From Bacillota bacterium (lineage in GTDB: Bacteria > Bacillota > UBA5301 > JAMCQP01), in NCBI GenBank assembly GCA_023381695.1, contig JAMCQP010000050.1:1-59969 (forward strand): a stretch of DNA of 59,969 nt, read 5' to 3'. Shown in pieces: positions 6,463 to 13,891 of the stretch (within the stretch, counting starts at the first letter, position 1; each line of letters opens with the position of its first letter). The notes under the pieces were generated by a model, which was not told the DNA's origin, searched no databases, and saw nothing but the letters and a program-made list of their open reading frames with translations. Both the position numbers and the translations under genes were made by a program.

Positions 6463-7337
6463 ACGGTTCCACCCCTCTCCCGCCTCTTCTCAACAATGGT
6501 TCGGATGAAATTCAGGAAGAGATGGCCCATCAGGGCCGCGATCACCGACCAGGTCAAGACCATGAAGAAGAGCTTGGTCCAGAAAAGGATCGGATAACCC
6601 TTCGCATCGCCCTCATGTGGATGAATGGCGATGGAGGCGAAGTTCTTGTTGGCTCCTTCATGGCACTTCCCGCAGGTCTTCACGCGGTTTGCCATCGCCA
6701 CCGTGGATCGGCGATCCGAAACCGCCATCATACTATGGGCGGTATGGCAGTCCGCGCAGGTAGCCACGTCCTTCCGCCCCAAAACGCCCGCCTTGCCGTG
6801 GTAGGTCTCCAGGTAGCCCTCATACCTGTTGTCATGGCACTTGCCGCACAGCCGGGGAACGTCCGCCCGGAAGGCCGCCGTCTTCGTGCGCTCCACGTAG
6901 TGGTTGCCGTGGCAATCGGCGCATGACGGCGCCGGGGCCAGGGGGTTCTGGGTGGTAAGCTGGCCGTGCGCGCTGGTCTTGTAGGTATCGTACACGTCGG
7001 GATGGCAGGTCAGGCAGGCGTCCCTGGCCGTCTTGAGATTGGCCGGGGTAATCTCGTGAGGAACCTTGTCCACGCCGGCATGGCAGGTGGTGCAGGTCAG
7101 AAAAGCCCCGTGCACCGATTTTTCAAACTTTGTCTTATTGACCGTCTTGCTGACAATCTCTCCGCGAAAATTCTTTGTGGTTCCGAAATTGGGCGTCCCA
7201 TGGCATGTGAAGCAATCCAATTCCTGTGCGGAAGCCACCCGGGAAATAGAAAGATCGGTAATTGCCGCGATCCCCCCGATGGCGGCCAACCAGAGGACTA
7301 CAACCAACAGCCGCTTTCCAGTTCGCCAGATCTTCAT
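6459..7337 (-). CDS. Membrane-anchored seven-heme cytochrome c (copy 2)
   Basis: 292 residues from MKIWRTGKR: a signal-anchor helix, seven CXXCH motifs (CFTCH, CTTCH, CLTCH, CADCH, CGKCH, CADCH, CGKCH) and a C-terminal membrane helix with basic tail. It has the same motif order and layout as the copy at 853-1779, so the b/c pair was duplicated. The ATG at 7337 follows AGGCGGTGA. The open frame extends 77 codons further upstream, but that stretch holds the palindromes and shows no signal sequence, so it is read as the regulatory region. It is the first gene of a cytochrome c - cytochrome b - microprotein unit. Confidence 0.87.
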   Translation of the reverse strand: MKIWRTGKRLLVVVLWLAAIGGIAAITDLSISRVASAQELDCFTCHGTPNFGTTKNFRGEIVSKTVNKTKFEKSVHGAFLTCTTCHAGVDKVPHEITPANLKTARDACLTCHPDVYDTYKTSAHGQLTTQNPLAPAPSCADCHGNHYVERTKTAAFRADVPRLCGKCHDNRYEGYLETYHGKAGVLGRKDVATCADCHTAHSMMAVSDRRSTVAMANRVKTCGKCHEGANKNFASIAIHPHEGDAKGYPILFWTKLFFMVLTWSVIAALMGHLFLNFIRTIVEKRRERGGTV

Positions 7338-7368
7338 CTTCTCACCGCCTAAAAGAATCATGGTCTCA

Positions 7369-7386
7369 GGCCTCTTCTTAAAGCCC
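7369..7386 (-). promoter_or_regulatory. Possible degenerate leader element
   Basis: The minus strand reads GGGCTTTAAGAAGAGGCC, recalling the CTTTAAGTC...GAGGCC core of elements A-C, and sits 32 bp before the second seven-heme cytochrome gene. The hairpin arm is missing, so this is only suggestive. Confidence 0.25.
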
Positions 7387-7438
7387 ACACTTTGAGTGCC
7401 ACTCATTTCAGCTTTCAGCGCCTGAACGCCGCTCGTAT

Positions 7439-7456
7439 TTGTGATAAATTTCACAT
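7439..7456. promoter_or_regulatory. Rex- or CRP/FNR-like palindrome
   Basis: TTGTGATAAATTTCACAT contains TGTGA-N6-TCACA exactly and matches the Rex pattern with two outer mismatches. It is 100 bp upstream of the seven-heme cytochrome start. Confidence 0.55.
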
Positions 7457-7537
7457 CAGTGCCGTCGTATACCTCGCCATTCCTGCGCCGCGCATTGTGA
7501 GTTACACATTGGGATCTTCTAACGTGGGTCTCCGGGC

Positions 7538-7555
7538 TCGTGACTCTATTCACAT
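7538..7555. promoter_or_regulatory. Second, weaker Rex/CRP-like palindrome
   Basis: TCGTGACTCTATTCACAT has GTGA-N6-TCAC arms and lies 99 bp (centre to centre) from the palindrome at 7439-7456, in the same cytochrome promoter region. Confidence 0.4.
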
Positions 7556-7587
7556 GCCATGGCAACACCTTCCTCTTCTTTAGTTTT

Positions 7588-7593
7588 ATTATA
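7588..7593 (-). promoter_or_regulatory. TATAAT -10 box, cytochrome operon
   Basis: A perfect minus-strand TATAAT with no convincing -35, which would suit an activated promoter. The gap 7338-7875 otherwise holds only the palindromes, the repeats at 7637-7670 and the tRNA promoter; no gene was seen. Confidence 0.4.
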
Positions 7594-7636
7594 CTCCATG
7601 TTTCCTTTCCACGATGGTGAATAAAGTCCTTCCTTG

Positions 7637-7670
7637 CCAGGGAAAAATATAACCTTCATCCAGGGAAAAA
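7637..7670. repeat. Paired CCAGGGAAAAA direct repeats
   Basis: An identical 11-mer occurs at 7637-7647 and 7660-7670, 23 bp apart, about 50 bp upstream of the TATAAT box. The placement fits an activator binding on one helix face. Confidence 0.4.
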
Positions 7671-7825
7671 AGTACCAAGATGCAGCAAAATCGGCCATTT
7701 TCAGGCCGGGCGGCAACGTCCCGCCCTCGCCAGTTGCATAGAAATTGCTGGTTTTAACATAATGGATTTTTCACTGGCGACAAAAATACCCGCGTGGGCA
7801 GAACGTATTTTGCGAACGGTCCTGC

Positions 7826-7854
7826 TTGACATATCCCGCATCCTGTGGTAGTAT
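7826..7854 (+). promoter_or_regulatory. Sigma-A promoter of tRNA-Leu
   Basis: TTGACA (7826-7831), a 17-bp spacer and TAGTAT (7849-7854), ending about 20 bp before the tRNA. Confidence 0.75.
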
Positions 7855-7875
7855 AAAACGTGCAAAAGATGTTGT

Positions 7876-7963
7876 GCCGAAGTGGTGGAATTGGCAGACG
7901 CGCTAGATTCAGGGTTTAGTGGGCATTACGCCCGTGCGGGTTCAAATCCCGCCTTCGGCACCA
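7876..7963 (+). tRNA. tRNA-Leu (anticodon CAG)
   Basis: A cloverleaf with 7-bp acceptor stem GCCGAAG/CTTCGGC, D-arm GGTGGAATTGGCAGAC, anticodon loop TTCAGGG on stem CTAGA/TTTAG, the long variable arm of a class II tRNA (GTGGGCATTACGCCC), a GTTCAAATC T-loop and encoded CCA. Anticodon CAG reads the Leu codon CUG. Confidence 0.96.
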
Positions 7964-7980
7964 AGATTTGATTATCTGAT

Positions 7981-8015
7981 TACCTGGTTAGCTTAAAAAC
8001 TTACCGGGTATTTTT
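7981..8015 (+). terminator. Intrinsic terminator of tRNA-Leu
   Basis: TACCTGG pairs with CCGGGTA (7981-7987, 8004-8010) and is followed by TTTTT. Confidence 0.6.
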
Positions 8016-8108
8016 GTGTCCGCCGCGAATGCCAAAGGATTTTTGGCGATTGCCGGAGAAAACTATAGGCAACATCAACGAGTTGGAAGAGAGCGAGGAT
8101 GAGTATGA

Positions 8109-9335
8109 GCAGTCTTACTAGATCCTCCGTGCCACGGATTGAAGAATTATCGTGCACTACGGGATTTAAAGCTAAAAGGCCTGACCTCTTTGACCGTTTT
8201 CCTTGGACCTAATGGAAGCGGTAAGTCCACGGTTTTTGATGTATTTGCGTTCTTGTCGGAGTGTTTTTCGATCGGTCTAAGAAAAGCATGGGACCGGCGT
8301 GGCAGGTTCAAAGAACTTCGTGCTCGAGGCGCGGACGGCCCAATTGTAATTGAGTTGAAATACCGCGAGGAACCGGAATCATCAATTATAACATACCACC
8401 TGGCAATTGACGAGCGTCCCAAGGGCCCCTATGTGGCGGAAGAGTGGCTCCAATGGCGCCGTGCCCCGAGGGGCAGGCCATTCCGTTTCCTGGATTTTAA
8501 GGAAGGAATTGGTCTGGTAGTGAGCGGGTAGATGCCGGATGAGGAAGATCAGCGGATCGACGAACAACTGGATTCGCCCGAGATGCTTGCCGTCAACACC
8601 CTCGGGCAGTTGGCGAAAAACCCGCGGGTTAGCGCTCTCCGCCGTTTCATCACTGGTTGGTATCTCTCTTACCTCACTGCGGACAATGCCCGGGTAGTTC
8701 CCGAAGCCGGCCCTCAGGAGCGTTTGTCGGCTTCCGGCGACAATTTGCCGAATGTGATCCAGTATCTCAGGGAACAGCATCCCAAACGGCTGGAGGAGAT
8801 TTTAGATGCCCTATCCCGGCGAGTTCCCCGGCTGGAGAAAGTGGATACTGAACTCTTAGCAGATGGCAGGCTGTTATTACAGATTAAAGATGCCCCCTTT
8901 GAACGGCCTATCCTGGCTAAATTCGCCTCCGACGGGACTCTTAAGATGCTGGCATATCTGACCATACTTTATGACCCGGAACCTCCTCCATTAATCGGTA
9001 TTGAAGAGCCGGAAAATCAACTTCACCCACGATTATTGCAGGAATTAGCCGAAGAGTGCCGGGAAGCGACTGCGCACACACAATTAATGGTCACCACGCA
9101 TTCGCCGTTTTTTGTAAACGGTCTAAAGCCGGAAGAGTTGTGGGTGCTGTTCAGGGATGAGAAAGGCTACACTCAAGCACGTCGAGCCGCAGATATGCGC
9201 GGGGTTAAAGAATTTATGGCTCAAGGGGCTTTGTTGGGACAGCTTTGGATGGAAGGCCACTTTGAAGTCGGGGACCCCCTGGTTGCTGCTGGCGGCCCCA
9301 AAAAATCCAGACCTGCTGGAAATTCAAAGGGGTAA
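8109..9335 (+). pseudogene. Broken AAA (OLD/COG4637-like) ATPase
   Basis: Two blocks in one frame are separated by a TAG at 8529-8531. The first has the Walker [10 protein letters not shown] (near 8211) and the second the Walker [12 protein letters not shown], the VTTHSPFF histidine switch and the conserved LAVNTLGQ...[15 protein letters not shown] stretch. Homology continues straight across the stop, so it is a nonsense mutation. The usual N-terminus (RIKNYRAL) also seems frameshifted near 8140: RI is in one frame and KNYRALRDL in another. Such ATPases partner with DUF4276 proteins, and a remnant of one follows. Probably a dead ATPase/nuclease-type (defence-like) pair. Confidence 0.8.
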
Positions 9336-9341
9336 ACCAAC

Positions 9342-9569
9342 ATGCACATCGAATTTCTGGTAGAGGAGCCATCAGCCGAAGCCGCCCTTCGAACCTTGCC
9401 CCGATTCAACCATTCCCGGCTGGGCTGCGATTTCCAACGCAGTCTCGCCAGATACACACGCCATCTCGACCCAATCAGATACCGGCCGTCGCTTGGGTAT
9501 CCGAAAGAGAGTTTGTTCCTCGGCCTCAGGCCCTCCTCCGACCGCCTCGCGGCTCATCAGATTACCTAA
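9342..9569 (+). pseudogene. Truncated DUF4276-family gene
   Basis: The first 21 residues (MHIEFLVEEPSAEAALRTLPR) match the characteristic start of DUF4276 proteins, which normally run about 200 residues and follow such ATPase genes. The rest of this 75-codon frame shows no resemblance, so the gene was cut off by a deletion or insertion near 9405. It starts 6 bp after the ATPase stop with AAAGGGG upstream. No function is expected. Confidence 0.6.
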
Positions 9570-9743
9570 GCTAAAACCACCAGCCTCCCTCGGGAGAGGT
9601 TCGGGTGTGACCGACGTTTAAGGATTTAAGTAAACTTAGCGAACATCTAAATGTGGTCTTCCATTTATCTTCTGACGCAACAGGAGATCACTCACTCGCG
9701 GAGAAAAAAACTGTTGATCGATTTTTTACTGGAGGGGGTAAAC

Positions 9744-10580
9744 GTGACCATCGCCATATCACTAAAGGTGAATGATGGAGTTGTCTTGGCGTCTGATAGC
9801 GCAGCAACGATGATGAGTTCCAATGGTGGTGTTCTTAACGTTTACGAAAACGCCAATAAGATATTTAATTTGCAAAAAGGAAGCCCTATTGGCGCTGCAA
9901 CATGGGGAGCTGGTAGCATAGATATGGCGTCAATTGCGACTTTAGCAAAAGATTTCCGCAGGGTTTTGACAGAGGGTTCAGATGAACATCCAGACTGGAA
10001 GATGCAGTTCGATTGCGTTTCTGTGGAAGAGGTTGCCAAGCGCTTCAAAATTTTCATGTACGACGAACGCTATGTGGTGGCATACTGTAAAACTGAAGGA
10101 GAAAAGCCCCCGTTAGGATTTGTCGTGGCTGGTTATTCTCCAAAAGAAAGCTTTGCCGAAGAATGGTTGATTTTGATAGATGACAAAGGAATTTGTACGG
10201 GGCCAACACGTATTCGTGGGCCAAAAGAAACCGGATGGTATTGTAACGGTGATCCGGAAGCCATTTATCGCCTGGTTCTGGGGTTTGATCCCAGGCTCCT
10301 TGAAATATTTGTGCAATTGGGAGTGGCGAAAAAAGATATAAGCAATTTGATTCGGTTTCTGAAGGAACAGCTCGAAGTTTTGATGGTAGTTCCGCCAATG
10401 CCCATTCAGGACGCCATTGACCTCGCAGAATTCTTGGTCGAAACGACCATAAAATATAGGCGCTTTCTTCCAGGTGCGCCAATAGTTGGCGGACCAGTGG
10501 AAATTGCCGTTATTACCAAGCATGAGGGGTTCAAGTGGGTTAAACGAAAGCATTATTATGATAGCGAGTTAAATCCATAA
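9744..10580 (+). CDS. Proteasome-like Ntn-hydrolase, GTG start exposes Thr1
   Basis: 278 residues. The GTG at 9744 follows GGAGGGGG and gives (M)TIAISLKV NDGVVLASDS. After Met removal Thr1 is the N-terminal nucleophile and the Asp in GVVLASD falls at position 17, exactly as in proteasome beta subunits and HslV. A Lys in NANKIF (position 38) corresponds to catalytic Lys33 with a small insertion, followed by a GAATWGAGS turn. It is longer than HslV (about 175) and near the Anbu/BPH size range. A longer upstream frame exists but would bury Thr1. Its base composition is AT-richer than the neighbours, suggesting transfer. Substrate and oligomer are unknown. Confidence 0.72.
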   Translation: MTIAISLKVNDGVVLASDSAATMMSSNGGVLNVYENANKIFNLQKGSPIGAATWGAGSIDMASIATLAKDFRRVLTEGSDEHPDWKMQFDCVSVEEVAKRFKIFMYDERYVVAYCKTEGEKPPLGFVVAGYSPKESFAEEWLILIDDKGICTGPTRIRGPKETGWYCNGDPEAIYRLVLGFDPRLLEIFVQLGVAKKDISNLIRFLKEQLEVLMVVPPMPIQDAIDLAEFLVETTIKYRRFLPGAPIVGGPVEIAVITKHEGFKWVKRKHYYDSELNP

Positions 10581-10597
10581 AGGAGGCGCATGGTTTT

Positions 10598-10795
10598 ATG
10601 GCAAGGGCTCGGAAGCCTATAACCGCTTTATCACCCAAGACTTCCCACACTAAACTGGAATATCAAAGATACAACGTTTCCGAAGGAGTTAAGTCCAAGC
10701 CCGTAAGCGGTGAAATGCACGCTCATGAAAAGTGTTCTATTGATCTGTCAAAAGTTGGAAAAAGAGCAACGCGAATTTATTCAGAAACAGATTAA
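10598..10795 (+). CDS. Small basic hypothetical protein after Ntn-hydrolase
   Basis: A 65-residue basic protein (MARARKPITALSPKTS...) starting 17 bp after the Ntn-hydrolase stop, with AAAGGAGG 11 bp before the ATG. No family was recognised. Coupling to the hydrolase gene suggests a partner or substrate, but the C-terminal end runs into a degraded methyltransferase on the other strand, so the native length is uncertain. A chance frame cannot be excluded. Confidence 0.4.
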   Translation: MARARKPITALSPKTSHTKLEYQRYNVSEGVKSKPVSGEMHAHEKCSIDLSKVGKRATRIYSETD

Positions 10796-11100
10796 GTTCG
10801 TTGCCCTATTTCAAAAATCTTTGTGGCGATCATCACCTCGATTTCATCGAGGTCAATCTTGCGGTGGCCCAGTTCCCGGCTGTCCATCCCCAGACGTGCT
10901 TGACCGCCGTGAACGCGCGAATCCGCGCGTACCCATTCTCAGTGGTCATCAGAAATGAGGCTCCCGCATGAAGCGCGGCATTTATGTTTCGCAGAATGGC
11001 ACGATCGTGTTCGTCGGCGTCATCCTCCACCCCCAGCAGGCCAAAGGCGCCCTCACAGAGGCAGATGGCGGCGTCAAACCGTTCGGCCGGCGCTCTTTGG
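10792..11100 (-). pseudogene. 3' remnant of a SAM-dependent methyltransferase
   Basis: Minus-strand frames contain ERFDAAICLCEGAFGLLG, then DEHDRAILRNINAALHAGASF followed by LMTTENGYARIR, and after a frame change DLDEIEVMIATKIFEIGQ. These are successive blocks of one class I methyltransferase. The SAM-binding N-terminus (the DLGCGTG region) is absent: the fragment ends abruptly near 11100, where a plus-strand gene remnant begins. At least one frameshift lies near 10835. Non-functional. Confidence 0.55.
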
Positions 11101-11661
11101 AGTGGAAAAGATGGCCGTGGCCCCCGGGATCACGGCGGCCAGCCCATTTGATTTCACCTATTATCCATACTCCCATGGCTTGTTCGCCTCTTTGCTCTGG
11201 GGGGCTTTCTTCTTCCTGGTCTTTGCGGGAAAACCTTCAAAACCGGGTTCCACCGGAAGAAGGGCCGGCTATGTGGTTGCCGCCGTCACCCTGTCACATT
11301 TTCTGCTCGACCTGATCACACACCGGGCGGACTTGCTCTGTTGGGCGGCGATTCGTACAAGCTGGGTTTAGGGTTGTGGAATTACCCGGCAATCTCTGCG
11401 CTGGTTGAAGTGTCGATCTTCCTTGTAGGGGCCTGGATGTATTTCCGCAGTCCGAAAGGCTTGTCACCTAGAGGAAAATTCGGTATGTACGCCTTTTCGG
11501 CCTTTGCGCCGGTCATGTTTGCGTTGAGCCTGGTTGCGCCCCCTCCGGGGAGCGTTAAGGGGTTCGCCGCATTCGCGCTTGTTGCCCAGCTGATGGTGAT
11601 CGGGCTCGTACCCTGGCTGGATCAAAAGAAAGCGGCCGAACGGCCCGCCGTGGCAAGTTGA
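11085..11661 (+). pseudogene. 5'-truncated, frameshifted polytopic membrane protein
   Basis: The frame ALFGVEKMAVAPGITAASPF followed by DFTYYPYSHGLFASLLWG matches the middle of a conserved six-helix membrane protein family (hydrolase-like, HxxxD sites SHG and SHFLLDLITHR). After ...THRADL the reading shifts by one base near 11338 into GGDSYKLGLGLWN and runs to 11661. The first third of the gene is missing. It abuts the methyltransferase fragment, marking a deletion junction. Confidence 0.6.
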
Positions 11662-11670
11662 TTATTAGGA

Positions 11671-11693
11671 CGCCGCCCGTATCAAGGGCGGCG
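11671..11693 (+). terminator. GC-rich hairpin after membrane-protein remnant
   Basis: CGCCGCCC/GGGCGGCG, 8-bp stem with 7-nt loop, followed by CTTTATTACT. Terminator-like, weak T-run. Confidence 0.45.
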
Positions 11694-11698
11694 CTTTA

Positions 11699-11960
11699 TT
11701 ACTGTATCTTTATTATCAACCCTATGGCGGCAACAATGTCCGCCAGTTCCTCTAGCGTCACAAAACCCAACCTCTTGACAAACCTTTTTTCATCGACACA
11801 ACGCACTTGAAAACTATCTGCAGCGAATGATTCTGAGAGGCAATTTGGCCATTGAATCAACGTTTACGACGACACATGGCCGGCATTTAGTAATTTCAGA
11901 GCCTCTAGTTGGGTCAAGGTTGACTAACCAAATCTCACCTCTTCGGATGCTCTGTGTCAT
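11699..11960 (-). pseudogene. Decayed MazF/PemK-type toxin gene
   Basis: From the ATG at 11960 the frame reads MTQSIRRGEIWLVNLDPTRG then SEITKCRPCVVV, the diagnostic MazF start, to a TAG at 11814. In another frame the typical C-terminus follows (DSFQVRCVDEKRFVKRLG ... LEELADIVAAIGLII), ending at 11699. About 30 central residues are missing, so an internal deletion plus frameshift destroyed the toxin. Confidence 0.75.
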
Positions 11961-12049
11961 ACGAATATATATCCTCCGTATTCGCTTTGGTAAATGCTGT
12001 CAATGCGTCGTCAGTCTCATACTCCTCGGCCAATTTATATCTGATCCCC
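11935..12049 (-). pseudogene. 3' remnant of the cognate antitoxin gene
   Basis: KLAEEYETDDALTAFTKANT then EDIYSY resembles the C-terminal toxin-binding tail of MazE-like/AbrB-fold antitoxins (LADEYE...ELTAFTALDGEDF). The frame overlaps the toxin start, as is usual for such pairs. The N-terminal DNA-binding part is absent; the remnant begins directly at the stop codon of the ABC exporter gene. Confidence 0.55.
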
Positions 12050-13891
12050 TTAATCTTGTTCCCAGAGCCGCCGCATCTCAGCGTTCGCCGCCAGCAGTTC
12101 CTCAAGCTTACCTCGCCCGGTAATCCGCCCGTTCTCCAGCACCAGGATCTGGTCGGCCTTCATCAGGGCGGCGCGGCTGTGCGAGACAGCCACGCAGGCC
12201 GCATCGCGCGCGAGGATCCGCTCCCAGAGGAGGCGCTCGGTGTCCTGGTCCAGCGCGCTGGAAAGGTCGTCCAGGATCAAAAGATCCGGCTCGCGCACGA
12301 AGGCCCTGGCGGCGGCCGCGCGCTGGATCTGCCCACCCGAGAGCTTCAGGCCCCTGGTCCCGATCACCGTCTCCAGCCCCTCGGGAAACCCCTCCAGATC
12401 GCGCTCCAGTACGGCGCCATGTACGGCCCGTTCCAGCTTTTCGGGCTCGTCCGGCAGCCCCAGGAGAATATTCTCCCGCAGCGTGCCCGAGAGCAGCGCC
12501 GGCACCTGCGGCGTATAGGCCACTTTTGGCGGTAAGAGGAGACCACCGGAATTCTCATGCCTCCCGAGCCTTTGCCCGTTCCAGCGCACCTCGCCGGCCT
12601 GGGGCTCCAGAAGGCCCAGCATGGCCCGGAGCAAGGTGGTCTTGCCCGAACCGATGCGGCCGGTGATCACCGTGAAGCTGCCCCGCTCGACCTTGAAAGA
12701 GATATTCTCAATGCCGAACCCGGATCCGGTGCCGGCCCCTGACCCGGCGTGGCGGAACGACAATCCCGCCACCTCGAAATATTTCAACCGGTCGCTCTCC
12801 TTCTTGACCAAAGGTAAGAGGGTGTGTAGCTTCCCGCTGAGGTGTACCGGATGGGGCGCGACCAGACTCTGGGCCGGAGCGCCCTGAAGCAGATCCACCA
12901 TTCGCCTGAAGGCCACCCGCGACTTCTGATAAGTGTTGATCAGATAGCCGAGGAATCTGGTAAAATACGACATCTGCATCAGGTAGGTGGCAAACAGCGC
13001 AAAATCGCCGACGGTGAACTCGCCTGTCCGCATCTGGGCCGCTGCCACCAGCAAGGTCAGGCCCGTACCCAGGCTTGCCGTGTTCGAAAAGACCGCGTCC
13101 AGCCACAGGCTCTGGAGCTGGTCGCGCAGCATCGCCCGCCGGCGTTCATCGCCCAGGCGGCGAAGATGGACCACCACCTGCTTTTCAGCGCCCGCCACCT
13201 GGATGGCCTGCGCCGCGTTGAAGATCTCTCCGATAGCCCCTGTGACCCGCGCCGTCGCCTCCCGGCTCTTTTCCCGCAAGCGTTCCAGCCGCGCGCGAAC
13301 CGAATTGGCCAGGACAATCACGATGGCTATCGGGATGAAGACCATCAGGGTGATCCGCGCATTCACCCAGAGGAGCACCGCCATGGCGCCCACCGCGAAG
13401 AAGAGCGCGGCGGTGGTATCGTAGGCCCAGCCGATGATCTCATACGTGGCTTCCACGTCGTCACGCAACGTGGAGATCGCCTCGCCCACGCTGCCCGGCA
13501 CCGCTCTGGCGCCCGGACGCTCAAGGATGCGCTCCAGGAGATTGCGCTGGAGGAGCCCCTGGATCCTGAAGGCCAGAGGCACGCCCGACACCGCACCACC
13601 AAAGATGATCCCCGCCTTCACCAGGCCCGCCGCCACCACCAGCGCCACGATGGTTGGCAGATTAAGGCCCGCCGGCGCCCGTCCCTCCAGCATGTCGAAG
13701 AACGCCCTGGCCAAAAGCCCAAGGACCAGGGGCCAACTGTGGAAGAGAATCCAGAAAAGAGAATTGATCGTGTACAAGACCGGCTGGTAGGCGATGAGTC
13801 GCCAGATGAAATACGCCGTGGAGGGCATTGAACGATCCGGGGATGCCTCGCCTTGAGTTGTGTTGCGTGATTTGCCTCGGAATCCGCTCAT
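12050..13891 (-). CDS. ABC exporter half-transporter, degenerate Walker B
   Basis: 613 residues: six-helix exporter membrane domain (about 1-320) and a nucleotide-binding domain with Walker A GRIGSGKTT, Q-loop, a canonical LSGGQ, Walker B LLILDD and the H-loop SH. The catalytic Glu after Walker B is Asp, so its own site should be weak. The ATG at 13891 overlaps the upstream stop (ATGA); the longer frame to 13987 lies inside the neighbour. It forms a heterodimer with the protein at 13888-15756. Exports an unknown lipid, peptide or drug. Confidence 0.88.
   Translation of the reverse strand: MSGFRGKSRNTTQGEASPDRSMPSTAYFIWRLIAYQPVLYTINSLFWILFHSWPLVLGLLARAFFDMLEGRAPAGLNLPTIVALVVAAGLVKAGIIFGGAVSGVPLAFRIQGLLQRNLLERILERPGARAVPGSVGEAISTLRDDVEATYEIIGWAYDTTAALFFAVGAMAVLLWVNARITLMVFIPIAIVIVLANSVRARLERLREKSREATARVTGAIGEIFNAAQAIQVAGAEKQVVVHLRRLGDERRRAMLRDQLQSLWLDAVFSNTASLGTGLTLLVAAAQMRTGEFTVGDFALFATYLMQMSYFTRFLGYLINTYQKSRVAFRRMVDLLQGAPAQSLVAPHPVHLSGKLHTLLPLVKKESDRLKYFEVAGLSFRHAGSGAGTGSGFGIENISFKVERGSFTVITGRIGSGKTTLLRAMLGLLEPQAGEVRWNGQRLGRHENSGGLLLPPKVAYTPQVPALLSGTLRENILLGLPDEPEKLERAVHGAVLERDLEGFPEGLETVIGTRGLKLSGGQIQRAAAARAFVREPDLLILDDLSSALDQDTERLLWERILARDAACVAVSHSRAALMKADQILVLENGRITGRGKLEELLAANAEMRRLWEQD

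Noticed and set aside
8029..8121. 30-codon frame MPKDFWRLPEKT... ending in an acidic stretch
   Set aside because: No ribosome site, no family, lies in the decayed region just after the tRNA terminator; at best a fragment.
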